Source: a virus. Taken from it: a stretch of 33,267 nucleotides of DNA. The stretch covers positions 1-33,267 of the IMG/VR virus record IMGVR_UViG_3300036846_000870. The stretch is one strand, 5' to 3'. Shown piece by piece: positions 7,507 to 15,111 of this stretch (its first letter is position 1; each line of letters begins with the position of its first letter). The notes beneath the pieces are model-generated. The model searched no databases. It saw only the letters and a program-made list of their open reading frames with translations, and was not told the origin of the DNA. The position numbers and the translations under genes are program-made.

Positions 7507-7532
7507 AAAAGCCGACACTCTCAGGAGAACCC

Positions 7533-8507
7533 ATGCCGTCGATTGATGCCTCAGGGCTCATCCCAACCCAATACTCAAATCAAATCATCCAAGCGGTAAC
7601 GCTGCAATCTGCCGTCCTGGCGCTAGGCCGGAGAGTCCCGATGGGCTCTGGCATTGCCGAGATTCCCGTTGCCGGGGCTTTCCCGACCGCGTCCTTCATC
7701 TCGGTCGGTACTCGCAAGCCCTTTACTGACTTCAAGCTCTCCAATCAAACAATGAAGGCGGAGGAAATAGCCGCCATCATCGCCATTCCTCAAGCGTACC
7801 TCGATGACTCTGCCGTCGATTTGTGGGCTTACGCTCGACCTCTACTCGCTCAGTCCATCGCGGTCGCGCTCGATGATGCCGTCCTTTGGGGACACAACAA
7901 CCCTCCCTCTTATCCGGCGGGAGGCATTACCGACCCGGCATTTGCGACCGGAGTACCTCCGGGGACCGATGCCCTGGAGTCGGTTAATCAGACAATGGCC
8001 GCGGTCGAGGGACAGGGACTCCCCGTTACCGGCCATGCCGCCGACCTGGTTACCAAAGCCGCATTACGGGGAGTGAGGGACGCTCAGGGGGCTCTCTTGC
8101 TTGGCCCGGTCCAAGCCGATAACCCGGCTATGTCGAGCATTTATGGCGTCCCGGTCATCTTCAACCTGGCGAGCCCAATGCCCGATAGGGACTTTGTTAG
8201 CGGAGATTGGGACTCGCTCTTGGTCGGAGTCCGGCAGGACATTACCTATGACCTCTCGACCGATGGAGTTGTGGTCGATAACGCCGGGGTTGTCCAAGTG
8301 TCGGCTTTCCAGGATGACCAAGTTCTCATGAGGGTCCATGCCCGCTTTGGTTGCGTAGTGGCTCAGCCGGTTACCTCGCGGGCTCCGACCGGGGCAAAGC
8401 CCTTTGCCTATACGGATATTGCTAGTCCGACCGGCGGAGGGACAACGGAGGCTCAGGCTCAGCCTCAGGCTCAGCCCGCAAGCTCAGCCCGCAAGAGCGC
8501 GAGCTAA
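7533..8507 (+). CDS. Major capsid protein (HK97 fold)
   Basis: It forms the icosahedral shell. The 324-residue protein starts MPSIDASGLIPTQYSNQIIQ, with a short N-arm and no long delta domain, followed by AVLALGRRVPM and GIAEIPVAGAFPTASF. It continues with the EEIAAIIAIPQAYLDDS segment typical of the HK97 E-loop/spine-helix region, and an A-domain with VLWGHNNPPSYPAGGI, AALRGVRDAQGALL and YGVPVIFNLASP. I chose ATG 7533 (after AGGAG) rather than in-frame ATG 7455, because the longer form would include the leader palindrome and a sequence unlike capsid N-termini. The last 18 residues are a Gln/Ala/Ser tail encoded by short tandem repeats. Confidence 0.93.
   Translation: MPSIDASGLIPTQYSNQIIQAVTLQSAVLALGRRVPMGSGIAEIPVAGAFPTASFISVGTRKPFTDFKLSNQTMKAEEIAAIIAIPQAYLDDSAVDLWAYARPLLAQSIAVALDDAVLWGHNNPPSYPAGGITDPAFATGVPPGTDALESVNQTMAAVEGQGLPVTGHAADLVTKAALRGVRDAQGALLLGPVQADNPAMSSIYGVPVIFNLASPMPDRDFVSGDWDSLLVGVRQDITYDLSTDGVVVDNAGVVQVSAFQDDQVLMRVHARFGCVVAQPVTSRAPTGAKPFAYTDIASPTGGGTTEAQAQPQAQPASSARKSAS
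8451..8495. repeat. Short tandem repeats at the 3' end of the capsid gene
   Basis: CTCAGG/CTCAGC hexamers are followed by a perfect 13-bp tandem duplication, GCTCAGCCCGCAA at 8469-8481 and 8482-8494. Because 13 is not a multiple of three, the two copies are read in different frames (AQPA, then SSARK), so the duplication rewrote the end of the protein. Confidence 0.7.
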
Positions 8508-8914
8508 TGTCAAACGGAACCTCTCCCGCTTGGGAGGATTGGGCTCCGCCCCTCGACCCGCCTACTGCGGGAGGGGTTCCATATGACGCGGCGGAAGCAA
8601 TAGCGGAAGAGTATTGGGACTCTGAGCCTCATCTATGCGCGGCGCTCCAATGGGAATACTACGCGGCCATGCAAACTCCGAGCCCGAGCGTCATGAGCGT
8701 CTCAACCGGAGTCCAATCAATCGCTTACTCTCCGGCGGCTCCGACCGGAGAATACGGGACGGCAATGGCGCGGGCTCAATGGCATCGGGGCTTCATCTCC
8801 GGCGCGATTGAGAGCGCTCCCTTGACAAGCTCCATGCCCAAGCCCGAGCCGCGGACCATCTGGAGGACGGCTCAAGTCCTCGATGCCCTGGAGGACCGCT
8901 CATGGCTCCCCTAG
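8507..8914 (+). CDS. Head-tail connector (adaptor) protein
   Basis: It probably binds beneath the portal as the first connector ring. Residues about 30-55 form helices rich in acidic and aromatic residues (EAIAEEYWDSEPHLCAALQW). Then VMSVSTGVQSIAYSPA resembles the beta segment seen in actinophage adaptor proteins, and the C-terminus is Trp/Arg-rich. Length (135 residues) and position directly after the capsid gene fit. The ATG overlaps the capsid TAA by one base. Assignment rests mainly on order and general pattern. Confidence 0.65.
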   Translation: MSNGTSPAWEDWAPPLDPPTAGGVPYDAAEAIAEEYWDSEPHLCAALQWEYYAAMQTPSPSVMSVSTGVQSIAYSPAAPTGEYGTAMARAQWHRGFISGAIESAPLTSSMPKPEPRTIWRTAQVLDALEDRSWLP

Positions 8915-9315
8915 TGGCTCCGGACCGCGTGACCCTCTATCCGCCATCCGATGACCTCGATGAGCATGGCTGGCGGTTGCCGGGGACTGAGCCCTACTGG
9001 AGCGGCTCAGGGAACCTCCAGCAATATCCGGGCATAGCTGACGTCCGAGCGGCTGACGGGGGCGGCAGGGGACCATACGGACCGGCCAGGGACCGCTCAG
9101 GGACGCTCATCCTTCCGGTCGAGATGCAACTCATCGAGGGATCGGTCGCGGAGATACGGGAGAGGTATTACTACCTCACTCAATGCCGCTTTATCGGTGA
9201 CCCAACCGGGACCGGCGACGGTACGGCTCCGCTCGATTGCTGGACGGCAAATGCAACGTCCTTTGACACTTGGCCGGGGGTCGATACCCCTCAGTCGGTA
9301 GGGATGGGGCTTTAA
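8902..9315 (+). CDS. Head-tail stopper / head closure protein
   Basis: A 137-residue protein predicted to form the second connector ring that seals the filled head. It has an early VTLYPPSDDLDEHGWRLPG segment, beta-rich middle (GTLILPVEMQLIEGSVAE) and a late DCWTANATSFDTW segment. GGAGG at 8890-8894 lies 7 bases before the ATG. It overlaps the upstream gene by 13 bases. Function is assigned by position in the conserved order capsid, adaptor, stopper, tail completion, tail terminator. Confidence 0.6.
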   Translation: MAPLVAPDRVTLYPPSDDLDEHGWRLPGTEPYWSGSGNLQQYPGIADVRAADGGGRGPYGPARDRSGTLILPVEMQLIEGSVAEIRERYYYLTQCRFIGDPTGTGDGTAPLDCWTANATSFDTWPGVDTPQSVGMGL

Positions 9316-9614
9316 TGGCCGGGCAACTCTCGACCTATCAAGTCCTCAACCGGCAGGCTCCGAAGCAAGCCGCGGACGGCATAGTCCGGGGCATTGCTGA
9401 CCAACTCAAGAGCGTCATGATGGCTCAGAGCCCGCATGGTCGAACCGGTCAGTATGCCGCCGGATGGCGGCTGGAGCGGATTAAGCCGGGGATATACCGG
9501 GTCTTTAATGAGGTCCGGTACGGCAAATATGTCGAGTACGGGACTCGCTTTGTCCCCGCTCGCCCGGTCTTTGGTCGCAACATAACCCTTATCCGGTCGA
9601 GGGTATCGAGATGA
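9315..9614 (+). CDS. Tail completion / neck protein (HK97 gp10-like)
   Basis: A 99-residue basic protein. The segment HGRTGQYAAGWRLERI followed by YRVFNEVRYGKYVEYGTRFVPARPVF is characteristic of HK97 gp10-like neck proteins, whose YxxxvEyGT...arPf region is recognisable. I chose ATG 9315, which overlaps the upstream TAA by one base, over the in-frame ATG at 9270. Its stop overlaps the next start (ATGATG). Confidence 0.75.
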   Translation: MAGQLSTYQVLNRQAPKQAADGIVRGIADQLKSVMMAQSPHGRTGQYAAGWRLERIKPGIYRVFNEVRYGKYVEYGTRFVPARPVFGRNITLIRSRVSR

Positions 9615-9982
9615 TGGTTGCTCAGCCGGACCTTGAGGCTTGGGTATGGGACAACCTCAAGGGCTTCAAGGGGGTTACCTCATTCTCCTATATGGGGCTC
9701 CAGGACGTCGGGGGCTATCAATGGCAATGGAGCCTCCAGGTTGACGTCAGAGGTCCGAGAAAGAAAGCCACCGCGGACCAAGCGGAGCTTGTCAGGCAAA
9801 CAATCATGACCCTTCCGGACGTCGATTGGTCTGAGGGTCAGATTACCTACGCGCAAATCACAGAGGGACCGTTTTGGAATCCCGATGCAAATGATGGCGC
9901 GCCCCGTTACACAATGCGGATTGATTTCCGCGTTCATCCCATCCTCTCTAACACTGTGAACACTAGGAAGGAAGCAAAATGA
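9611..9982 (+). CDS. Tail terminator protein
   Basis: A 123-residue protein predicted to cap the tail tube at the head-proximal end. It shows the usual alternation of helix (AWVWDNLKG), strands (YQWQWSLQVDVRG), a helix with basic residues (ATADQAELVRQTIMTLP) and a late strand (YTMRIDFRVHPI). Size and order, between the neck protein and the major tail protein, match tail terminators. Two ATGs in tandem (9611, 9614) are both usable. The stop overlaps the major tail gene (ATGA). Confidence 0.7.
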   Translation: MMVAQPDLEAWVWDNLKGFKGVTSFSYMGLQDVGGYQWQWSLQVDVRGPRKKATADQAELVRQTIMTLPDVDWSEGQITYAQITEGPFWNPDANDGAPRYTMRIDFRVHPILSNTVNTRKEAK

Positions 9983-10617
9983 CAACGGTTGAACCGCAAG
10001 CTGGACCTACCGGGCTCGATCCCGCTGAGATTCTACTTGGACTCAATAACGGTCCTGGAGTGTACCGGGCTCCGGTGGGGACTCCGCCACCCGCGGACCT
10101 TCAAACTGCTTGGGATACTCCGTGGGAGCCAATCGGTTATATCTCCGATGACGGTGTGACCGTATCGTCAACGACAAGCTCCGACACCTTGACTCCCTGG
10201 CAATCGACCTCGCCGGTAAAGACCATGATTACCGGCAAAGAGCTAACGGCTCACTTCATTATGTGGCAGACCAACTCCGACACTCTGGCAATGTATTTCG
10301 ACATGCCTCCCGCTACCGCGGACGCGGGCGGGATGGTTGCCTTTGATATTCGCTCCGACGTAGGCGGGGAGCTTTATGCCATCGGGGTCGATATCAAGGA
10401 TGCCGGAGTCATTACTCGGATTGTCTTTGGTCGAGCCCAAGTCTCCGATACCGGGGACGTTTCATTCCAACGCGGCTCCGCTATCGGTTGGGAGGTAACC
10501 CTCTCGGCAATGGATGACAACGGAGTCCTGGCTCATTTGATGAGCGGTCCCGAGGTTGTCATTCCCCTCAATGGCGGAGCCCGGTCCCCTGAGCCGTCCT
10601 CTAAGTCCGCGGCCTAA
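9979..10617 (+). CDS. Major tail tube protein
   Basis: It polymerises to form the tail tube. The 212-residue protein has features of siphoviral tail proteins: GVYRAPVGTPPPADL, PWEPIGYISDDGVTVSS with a WE.iG..s.dGv signature, TPWQSTSPVKTMITGKELTAHF and a late TGDVSFQRGSAIGWEVTLSAM. The N-terminal beta-sandwich is followed by a small Pro/Ser-rich tail. It lies directly before the chaperone pair, the normal order. Confidence 0.88.
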   Translation: MTTVEPQAGPTGLDPAEILLGLNNGPGVYRAPVGTPPPADLQTAWDTPWEPIGYISDDGVTVSSTTSSDTLTPWQSTSPVKTMITGKELTAHFIMWQTNSDTLAMYFDMPPATADAGGMVAFDIRSDVGGELYAIGVDIKDAGVITRIVFGRAQVSDTGDVSFQRGSAIGWEVTLSAMDDNGVLAHLMSGPEVVIPLNGGARSPEPSSKSAA

Positions 10618-10970
10618 TGGGCTTCGACCTCAAAGCCGCTACCAATGCGGCTCAATCGGAGGCTGACCGCGCGCCCTTTGAGTTTCAATGGGGGAGCGAG
10701 AGCTTTTCTCTTCCCCCTATGGGGCAATGGCCGTTGAGCGTCTCCGCTACCTTTGCCGCCTTTGCGGATGCCAAGGTCGAGGACATTGATCCGAATAGCG
10801 TCCTCCTGGTCTTACGTCAGATTGTGGGCGAGGATCAATGGGACCGCTTCATCTCGGTTATCCCCCTCGATGCTATGCCGGTCCTCATCGAAGAGATGAG
10901 CAAGCGGCAACTAGGGGGCGGGATGCCGGATTTATCGCCGCGGCAAGAGCCCGCTTCGACCCTGACATAG
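10617..10970 (+). CDS. Tail assembly chaperone, short form (G-like)
   Basis: A 117-residue protein that chaperones the tape measure during tail assembly. It is acidic and helical, with an FEFQWGSESFSLPPMGQWPLSV beta segment near residue 25 and helices containing VLLVLRQIVGEDQWDRF. A -1 frameshift at A GGG GGC (10913-10919) would instead extend translation into the overlapping frame. The short form is made by ribosomes that do not shift; its last 16 residues lie downstream of the slip site and look non-conserved. The start overlaps the major tail TAA. Confidence 0.85.
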   Translation: MGFDLKAATNAAQSEADRAPFEFQWGSESFSLPPMGQWPLSVSATFAAFADAKVEDIDPNSVLLVLRQIVGEDQWDRFISVIPLDAMPVLIEEMSKRQLGGGMPDLSPRQEPASTLT

Positions 10971-11299
10971 AAGCCGCCATGATGGCGGTATATGGGGTCG
11001 ATAGCCTCGACCCCTCCGTATCGCTTAGGCGGATTCATGTACTGGCGCGGCGCTTGCCAGCCGGGGCATTGACCCGCATAGAGGAAGCCTCCTGGTCGAA
11101 TGAGGCTCATTTACTGGCTCGATTGAATGATGCCGTCGATGCCCTGACTTGGGTTGTAATGCGCGTAGCGGGCTCAAAGGCTCAGCAACCCAAGCCATTG
11201 CCTCGACCTGGTAAGCCCAAGCCGCGAGGTCAAAAGATGAAGTGGGGACAACTCGGATCATTCCTCCAGGGAGAGGGGGTGACGACAAATGGCCGGTGA
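10617..11299 (+). CDS. Tail assembly chaperone, frameshifted long form (G-T-like)
   Basis: Predicted product of programmed -1 frameshifting: 101 zero-frame codons (through GGC at 10917-10919), then reading resumes at CGG 10919 in the -1 frame for 126 residues, about 227 in total. The -1 frame segment (RDAGFIAAARARFDPD, then YGVDSLDPSVSLRRIHVLARRL) is typical of the T-part in actinophages, where a short YG.D-l..-sWRRL-like motif is conserved. The basic tail PRPGKPKPRGQKMKWGQL ends inside the tape measure start. No independent start with a good ribosome site precedes the T-part. The shift itself is inference from homologous systems. Confidence 0.78.
10913..10919 (+). promoter_or_regulatory. Slippery heptamer for -1 frameshift (A GGG GGC)
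   Basis: In the zero frame the codons read CTA GGG GGC. Slipping back one base gives AGG GGG. A-site re-pairing (GGC to GGG) is good in the first two positions, while the P-site pairing at A is imperfect, so this is a non-ideal member of the class. It is the only suitable run in the overlap and joins the two protein parts exactly where they should meet. Confidence 0.65.
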
Positions 11300-14219
11300 G
11301 TATTCAGCCCTTCAAGTATTGGTTACCGCCAATACTCAAAGGCTGGCGCAAGAGATAGCAAAAGCCTCGACCCAAGCCGGGGACCAAGCCTCCAAGAGCA
11401 TTGGGGACCGGCTTACCTCCGGCTTGGGTAAAGCCGCGTCCGCAGTAGGCAAAGCGCTCTCGACCGGCTTTACCGTGGCCGCGGCGTCCGCATCCGCATT
11501 CGCGGCCGCGACCATAACCGCCGGAGTCTCTTACAACTCGCTCTATCAAAAGTCATCGGCAGCTTTCAAGACGGTCTTGGGGAGCCAGGAAGCCGCGACC
11601 AAGATGATGGCGGATATCGCGGCTTTTGCCAAGACCTCCCCCTTCCCCCGGCAAGCATTTATTCAGGCAAGCCAACAAATGCTTGCCTTTGGCATCAACT
11701 CCAAGAATGTCATCCCTTATCTCAACGCTATTCAAGATGCCGTAGCGGCAACCGGAGGGAGCGCGGATGACATAGGGCAAATCTCGACCGTCCTGAGCCA
11801 AATCTCCGCGGCGGGGAAGATAACCGGGACCGACCTCATGCAACTTGCTCAACGCGGCATCAATGCCGCTGACCTCATCGGAGGTCAAATGGGCAAGACC
11901 GGGGCTCAAATCAAAGATGAGATAACGGCAGGCTCCCTCGATGCCGGAGTGGCGCTCGACGCGCTGACCAAGGGCATGGAGGCTAAGTTTGGCGGAGCGG
12001 CGGCAAACGTCAAAAACACTTGGTCCGGGGCAATGGACCGGGTTAAGGGAGCCATGCGGGATATCGGCTCCGCCATTGTCGAGCCCTTCATATCCAAAGC
12101 CGGGGGCGGCTTGGCTCTTGAATGGGCAAATAAGTTTGCTGACTTGCTCCGAGCCGTCGAGCCCATAATCACCCCCTTGATGACCATGCTGACTACCAAG
12201 ATGGCTCCGGCATTCCAAAAGGTCGGAGACTTCCTTACCAATATGACCAATAACGTCAAGGGCTTTGGTAAGGAAGGCGGAGCCGGTATCTCCGGGCTCA
12301 TATCGAGCTTGAGCGGCATAGCTCCGATCCTGGCTCCGGTCGCCGGAATGTTGCTCAAGGTAGGCGGAGCCAACCTGGCGGGGGTCTTTGGTCCCTTTGC
12401 CGGAGTCATCCAAGGGATTACCGGCGCGCTCAATCCCTTTGTCTCCATCCTCCTGGCGCTAGTAGCGACCTCTCCGGAGTTTAGAGCCGCCATTGGCGAG
12501 ATGCTCAAGATGCTCAGTCAGCTAGTGGCTCCGATCATGGATTTGGTCAAGGTCTTTAGCGCTCAGCTTGGTCCGGTCATTAAAGCGCTCATGCCGATAT
12601 TGACCGAGGTCTTTGGCGGGCTCATGGCGGTAGTCCAAGCCCTGTTGCCTGCCATCATGCCGCTCATCAAGCTACTCGGACCGGTCCTGAGCCAAGCCAT
12701 ATCCGCTCTGGCTCCGGTCTTTTCGGTCTTGGTAACTGCCGTCCTCAATCTGGTCGGAGCCCTGAGCGGACCGCTCCGCCAGGTTATCTCGGTAGTGGCA
12801 AAGGTCATTGTTGCTCTCATGCCGTCGATAACCCAACTAGCCGGAGTCTTTGCAAACATTCTCGGTCAAGCCTTGGGCGCGATCATGCCGCTCATAACGA
12901 CTCTGGCAAAGCTTATTGGCGACACTCTGGCTCAAGTCCTGCCGGTCTTGATCCCATTGATTACCAAGCTGGCGAGCGCGTTCGGGACCATCTTGCAAAA
13001 GGCAATGACGGCTCTCATGCCGTTGATAACCATGCTGGCAAACCTCATCGGTCAAGTCCTCGCCAAAGTCCTCCCCATGCTCATCCCTATCATCATCCAG
13101 CTAGCAAATACCTTTGGGCTCATCATCGATGCCTTGATGCCGGTTATCGCCATGATCCTCGACCTCGCGGCCAACCTGATAACGGCATTGATGCCCATAC
13201 TGCCGCCCCTGGCGAAACTCCTGATTACGGTAGTGCAAGCCCTATTGCCGCTCTTGCCGCCCATCATTCAACTCATAGCGGCTCTCTTGCCGCCACTTAT
13301 CCAGCTATTGACCGTTGTCCTGGTCCCCCTGACCAAGCTCATCGGAGTCCTCGCTCAAGTGGTCGCTTGGTTTGTGCAACTAGTGGCCGGAGTCCTCAAC
13401 GCGGTTATCCCGATGGTGGCAAGAGTCCTACTTTGGTTTACCAACCTCTATACCAATCTCATTGCTACCGTGGCGCGGTTGGTCGCTAACGTAGTCTCCT
13501 GGTTTGCGGGGATGCCGGGAAAGATTATAGGAGCCGTCTCCGGGCTCTTGGGAGCCATAACCGGATTCTTTAGCCGGGTCATGGGCGGGATAGTCTCCGC
13601 GGTGGCGGGAGGCATTGGCTCCGTTGTCTCTTGGTTTGCCGGTCTTTGGGGGAGGATATCCGGAGCCATCGGCAACATTGCCGGGAACCTCTATAACGTC
13701 GGCGCTGGCATTGTTAATGGCTTGCTCAACGGAGCCAGAGCGGCAATAGGTGGAGTGACCGGATTCTTTAGCGGGATTGGTCAAACGGTAGTGAACGCGG
13801 CCGGGAATCTAGGCGGAGCCCTTTACAATATCGGAGTCAGCCTCATTCAAGGCATGATTAACGGAGTCCGCTCGATGGCCGGAGCCCTTATCGGAGCCGT
13901 TACCGGCATGATCCCTGGACCCATCAAAAAGTTTCTCGGCATCGGCTCTCCCTCCAAGCTCTTCCGCGATGAGGTCGGTAAATGGATAAGCCTTGGTATT
14001 GCGGCAGGCATCGAGGACTATGGCGGCTCAGTCAATAGCGCTCTCCAGGGAGTCATCCCGGTCCCGAGTGACCTTGGTCCCTGGCCTTTTGCCGGAGTCG
14101 GAGCCCCTGGCCGGACCGGTCCCGCGGTCAACGTCGAGAACCTAACGCTTGCCGACAACCTCGACGTCGAGGGGTTCATGAAGCAAGCCGCTTGGGTTGT
14201 CCAAACCCAAAGGATTTGA
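11289..14219 (+). CDS. Tape measure protein
   Basis: It fixes tail length and occupies the tail lumen. The 976-residue protein has an N-terminal tape-measure core (SYNSLYQKSSAAFKTVLGSQ, then FPRQAFIQASQQMLAFG, GTDLMQLAQRGI and GAMDRVKGAMRDIGSAIVEP), which is the conserved TP901-like region. A very hydrophobic central part (about 390-720) is built of imperfect repeats of the type LMPLI..LA..IG..L..VLP, with many Met-Pro pairs. The C-terminal part (about 730-900) has repeats of the type INGV.G...GF...IG and a GIGSPSKLFRDEVGKWI motif found in many tape measure proteins. At about 1.5 angstrom per residue the tail would be roughly 145 nm. The start overlaps the chaperone long form. Confidence 0.95.
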   Translation: MAGEYSALQVLVTANTQRLAQEIAKASTQAGDQASKSIGDRLTSGLGKAASAVGKALSTGFTVAAASASAFAAATITAGVSYNSLYQKSSAAFKTVLGSQEAATKMMADIAAFAKTSPFPRQAFIQASQQMLAFGINSKNVIPYLNAIQDAVAATGGSADDIGQISTVLSQISAAGKITGTDLMQLAQRGINAADLIGGQMGKTGAQIKDEITAGSLDAGVALDALTKGMEAKFGGAAANVKNTWSGAMDRVKGAMRDIGSAIVEPFISKAGGGLALEWANKFADLLRAVEPIITPLMTMLTTKMAPAFQKVGDFLTNMTNNVKGFGKEGGAGISGLISSLSGIAPILAPVAGMLLKVGGANLAGVFGPFAGVIQGITGALNPFVSILLALVATSPEFRAAIGEMLKMLSQLVAPIMDLVKVFSAQLGPVIKALMPILTEVFGGLMAVVQALLPAIMPLIKLLGPVLSQAISALAPVFSVLVTAVLNLVGALSGPLRQVISVVAKVIVALMPSITQLAGVFANILGQALGAIMPLITTLAKLIGDTLAQVLPVLIPLITKLASAFGTILQKAMTALMPLITMLANLIGQVLAKVLPMLIPIIIQLANTFGLIIDALMPVIAMILDLAANLITALMPILPPLAKLLITVVQALLPLLPPIIQLIAALLPPLIQLLTVVLVPLTKLIGVLAQVVAWFVQLVAGVLNAVIPMVARVLLWFTNLYTNLIATVARLVANVVSWFAGMPGKIIGAVSGLLGAITGFFSRVMGGIVSAVAGGIGSVVSWFAGLWGRISGAIGNIAGNLYNVGAGIVNGLLNGARAAIGGVTGFFSGIGQTVVNAAGNLGGALYNIGVSLIQGMINGVRSMAGALIGAVTGMIPGPIKKFLGIGSPSKLFRDEVGKWISLGIAAGIEDYGGSVNSALQGVIPVPSDLGPWPFAGVGAPGRTGPAVNVENLTLADNLDVEGFMKQAAWVVQTQRI

Positions 14220-14220
14220 T

Positions 14221-15111
14221 ATGAGCCGCAAAGCCTGGCTTGTCCTCAATGGGATAACCCTGCCGCTCGATGACCATGACGCGGGCTATGCCATGCTGGA
14301 GCTTGACCTCTCTTATCCCGATATCCGAGACGTAACCAATAACCGTCCCAACCAATCGGGCATAGATGACCGGACTCGCTACTTTGGCGGCAGGGTAGTA
14401 ACGGCAAAGATAGCGGCATGGCCGGGAGGCAACGTCGCTCTCGATGACATAGTTGACAACTTCGCGCCCTACCTCAACCCTGCCGTTAGGCCGGAGCTTC
14501 ACTACACAACGGACTCGGGCTCCGATATCGAGCGCGTCCTCATCCTCAGAGCCTCCGCCCTGGCGGCTCCAATGACTATCCCGTACCGGCGAGATATTCA
14601 ACTCTCATGGGTCGCGCCGGATGGGTTGGTCAGGGATGCCGCCATCAAGACGGCAACGGCAATGTCGGGAAGCTCGACCTCGCCGGGACGTAACTACAAC
14701 TTGACCTTCCCCCGGCTTTATCCTCCGGGCGGAGGGAGCCAGGTTAACGCGGTCTTTCAAACGGATGGAGACGTCCCCGTTAGTCCTTTGCTCCGACTCT
14801 TCGGACCCATTACCGCCGCGGTCATCGCGACGCAAGCGACAATGGGCGGGACTACCTACAACGGACTCATACAGTTTGACCAAGCCTTTGTCATCGGTTC
14901 CGGCCAGCACGTCGATATTGATTGCCTCAATCATACGGTCTTACTCAACGGCGACCCAACCCAATCGCTCCAAGGTCATGTTCTCTTCACCCCAACCGTT
15001 TGGCCGTTGATTTGGCCGGCCCCTTATACCAATGTCCTCAGCCTCTCCGGCCAGTCAACCGCCGGAGTGACTCAAGTTGAAGCCATTTGGCAGGATGGAT
15101 ATATCCAGTAA
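14221..15111 (+). CDS. Distal tail protein (Dit-like)
   Basis: A 296-residue protein that would form the hub ring at the tip of the tail tube. The N-terminus (AWLVLNGITLPLDDH, YPDIRDVTNNRP, YFGGRVVTAKIAAW) resembles the beta-rich N-terminal domain of Dit proteins. A second domain with QHVDIDCLNHTVLLNGDPTQS is typical of siphovirus tail component proteins. I chose ATG 14221 over the in-frame TTG at 14197: AAAGGA is close upstream and the tape measure stop is at 14219. Confidence 0.8.
   Translation: MSRKAWLVLNGITLPLDDHDAGYAMLELDLSYPDIRDVTNNRPNQSGIDDRTRYFGGRVVTAKIAAWPGGNVALDDIVDNFAPYLNPAVRPELHYTTDSGSDIERVLILRASALAAPMTIPYRRDIQLSWVAPDGLVRDAAIKTATAMSGSSTSPGRNYNLTFPRLYPPGGGSQVNAVFQTDGDVPVSPLLRLFGPITAAVIATQATMGGTTYNGLIQFDQAFVIGSGQHVDIDCLNHTVLLNGDPTQSLQGHVLFTPTVWPLIWPAPYTNVLSLSGQSTAGVTQVEAIWQDGYIQ

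Larger units (their letters stand above)
7223..7532 (+). promoter_or_regulatory. Structured 310-base leader of the major capsid gene
   Basis: This is the only large gap in the structural operon. It contains a strong hairpin (7279-7333), a 15-bp direct repeat TGCGGCGCGATGCGG at 7383-7397 and 7456-7470, and the genome-repeated palindrome at 7491-7506, then Shine-Dalgarno AGGAG at 7523-7527. No convincing gene is present. Together these elements suggest that capsid expression is set separately from the upstream genes, by termination, RNA processing or an internal promoter. Which of these applies is not visible. Confidence 0.6.

Noticed and set aside
11553-12413. 286-codon open frame on the minus strand inside the tape measure gene
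   Set aside because: It mirrors the tape measure frame, has no recognisable domain or ribosome site, and is explained by GC-rich codon structure.
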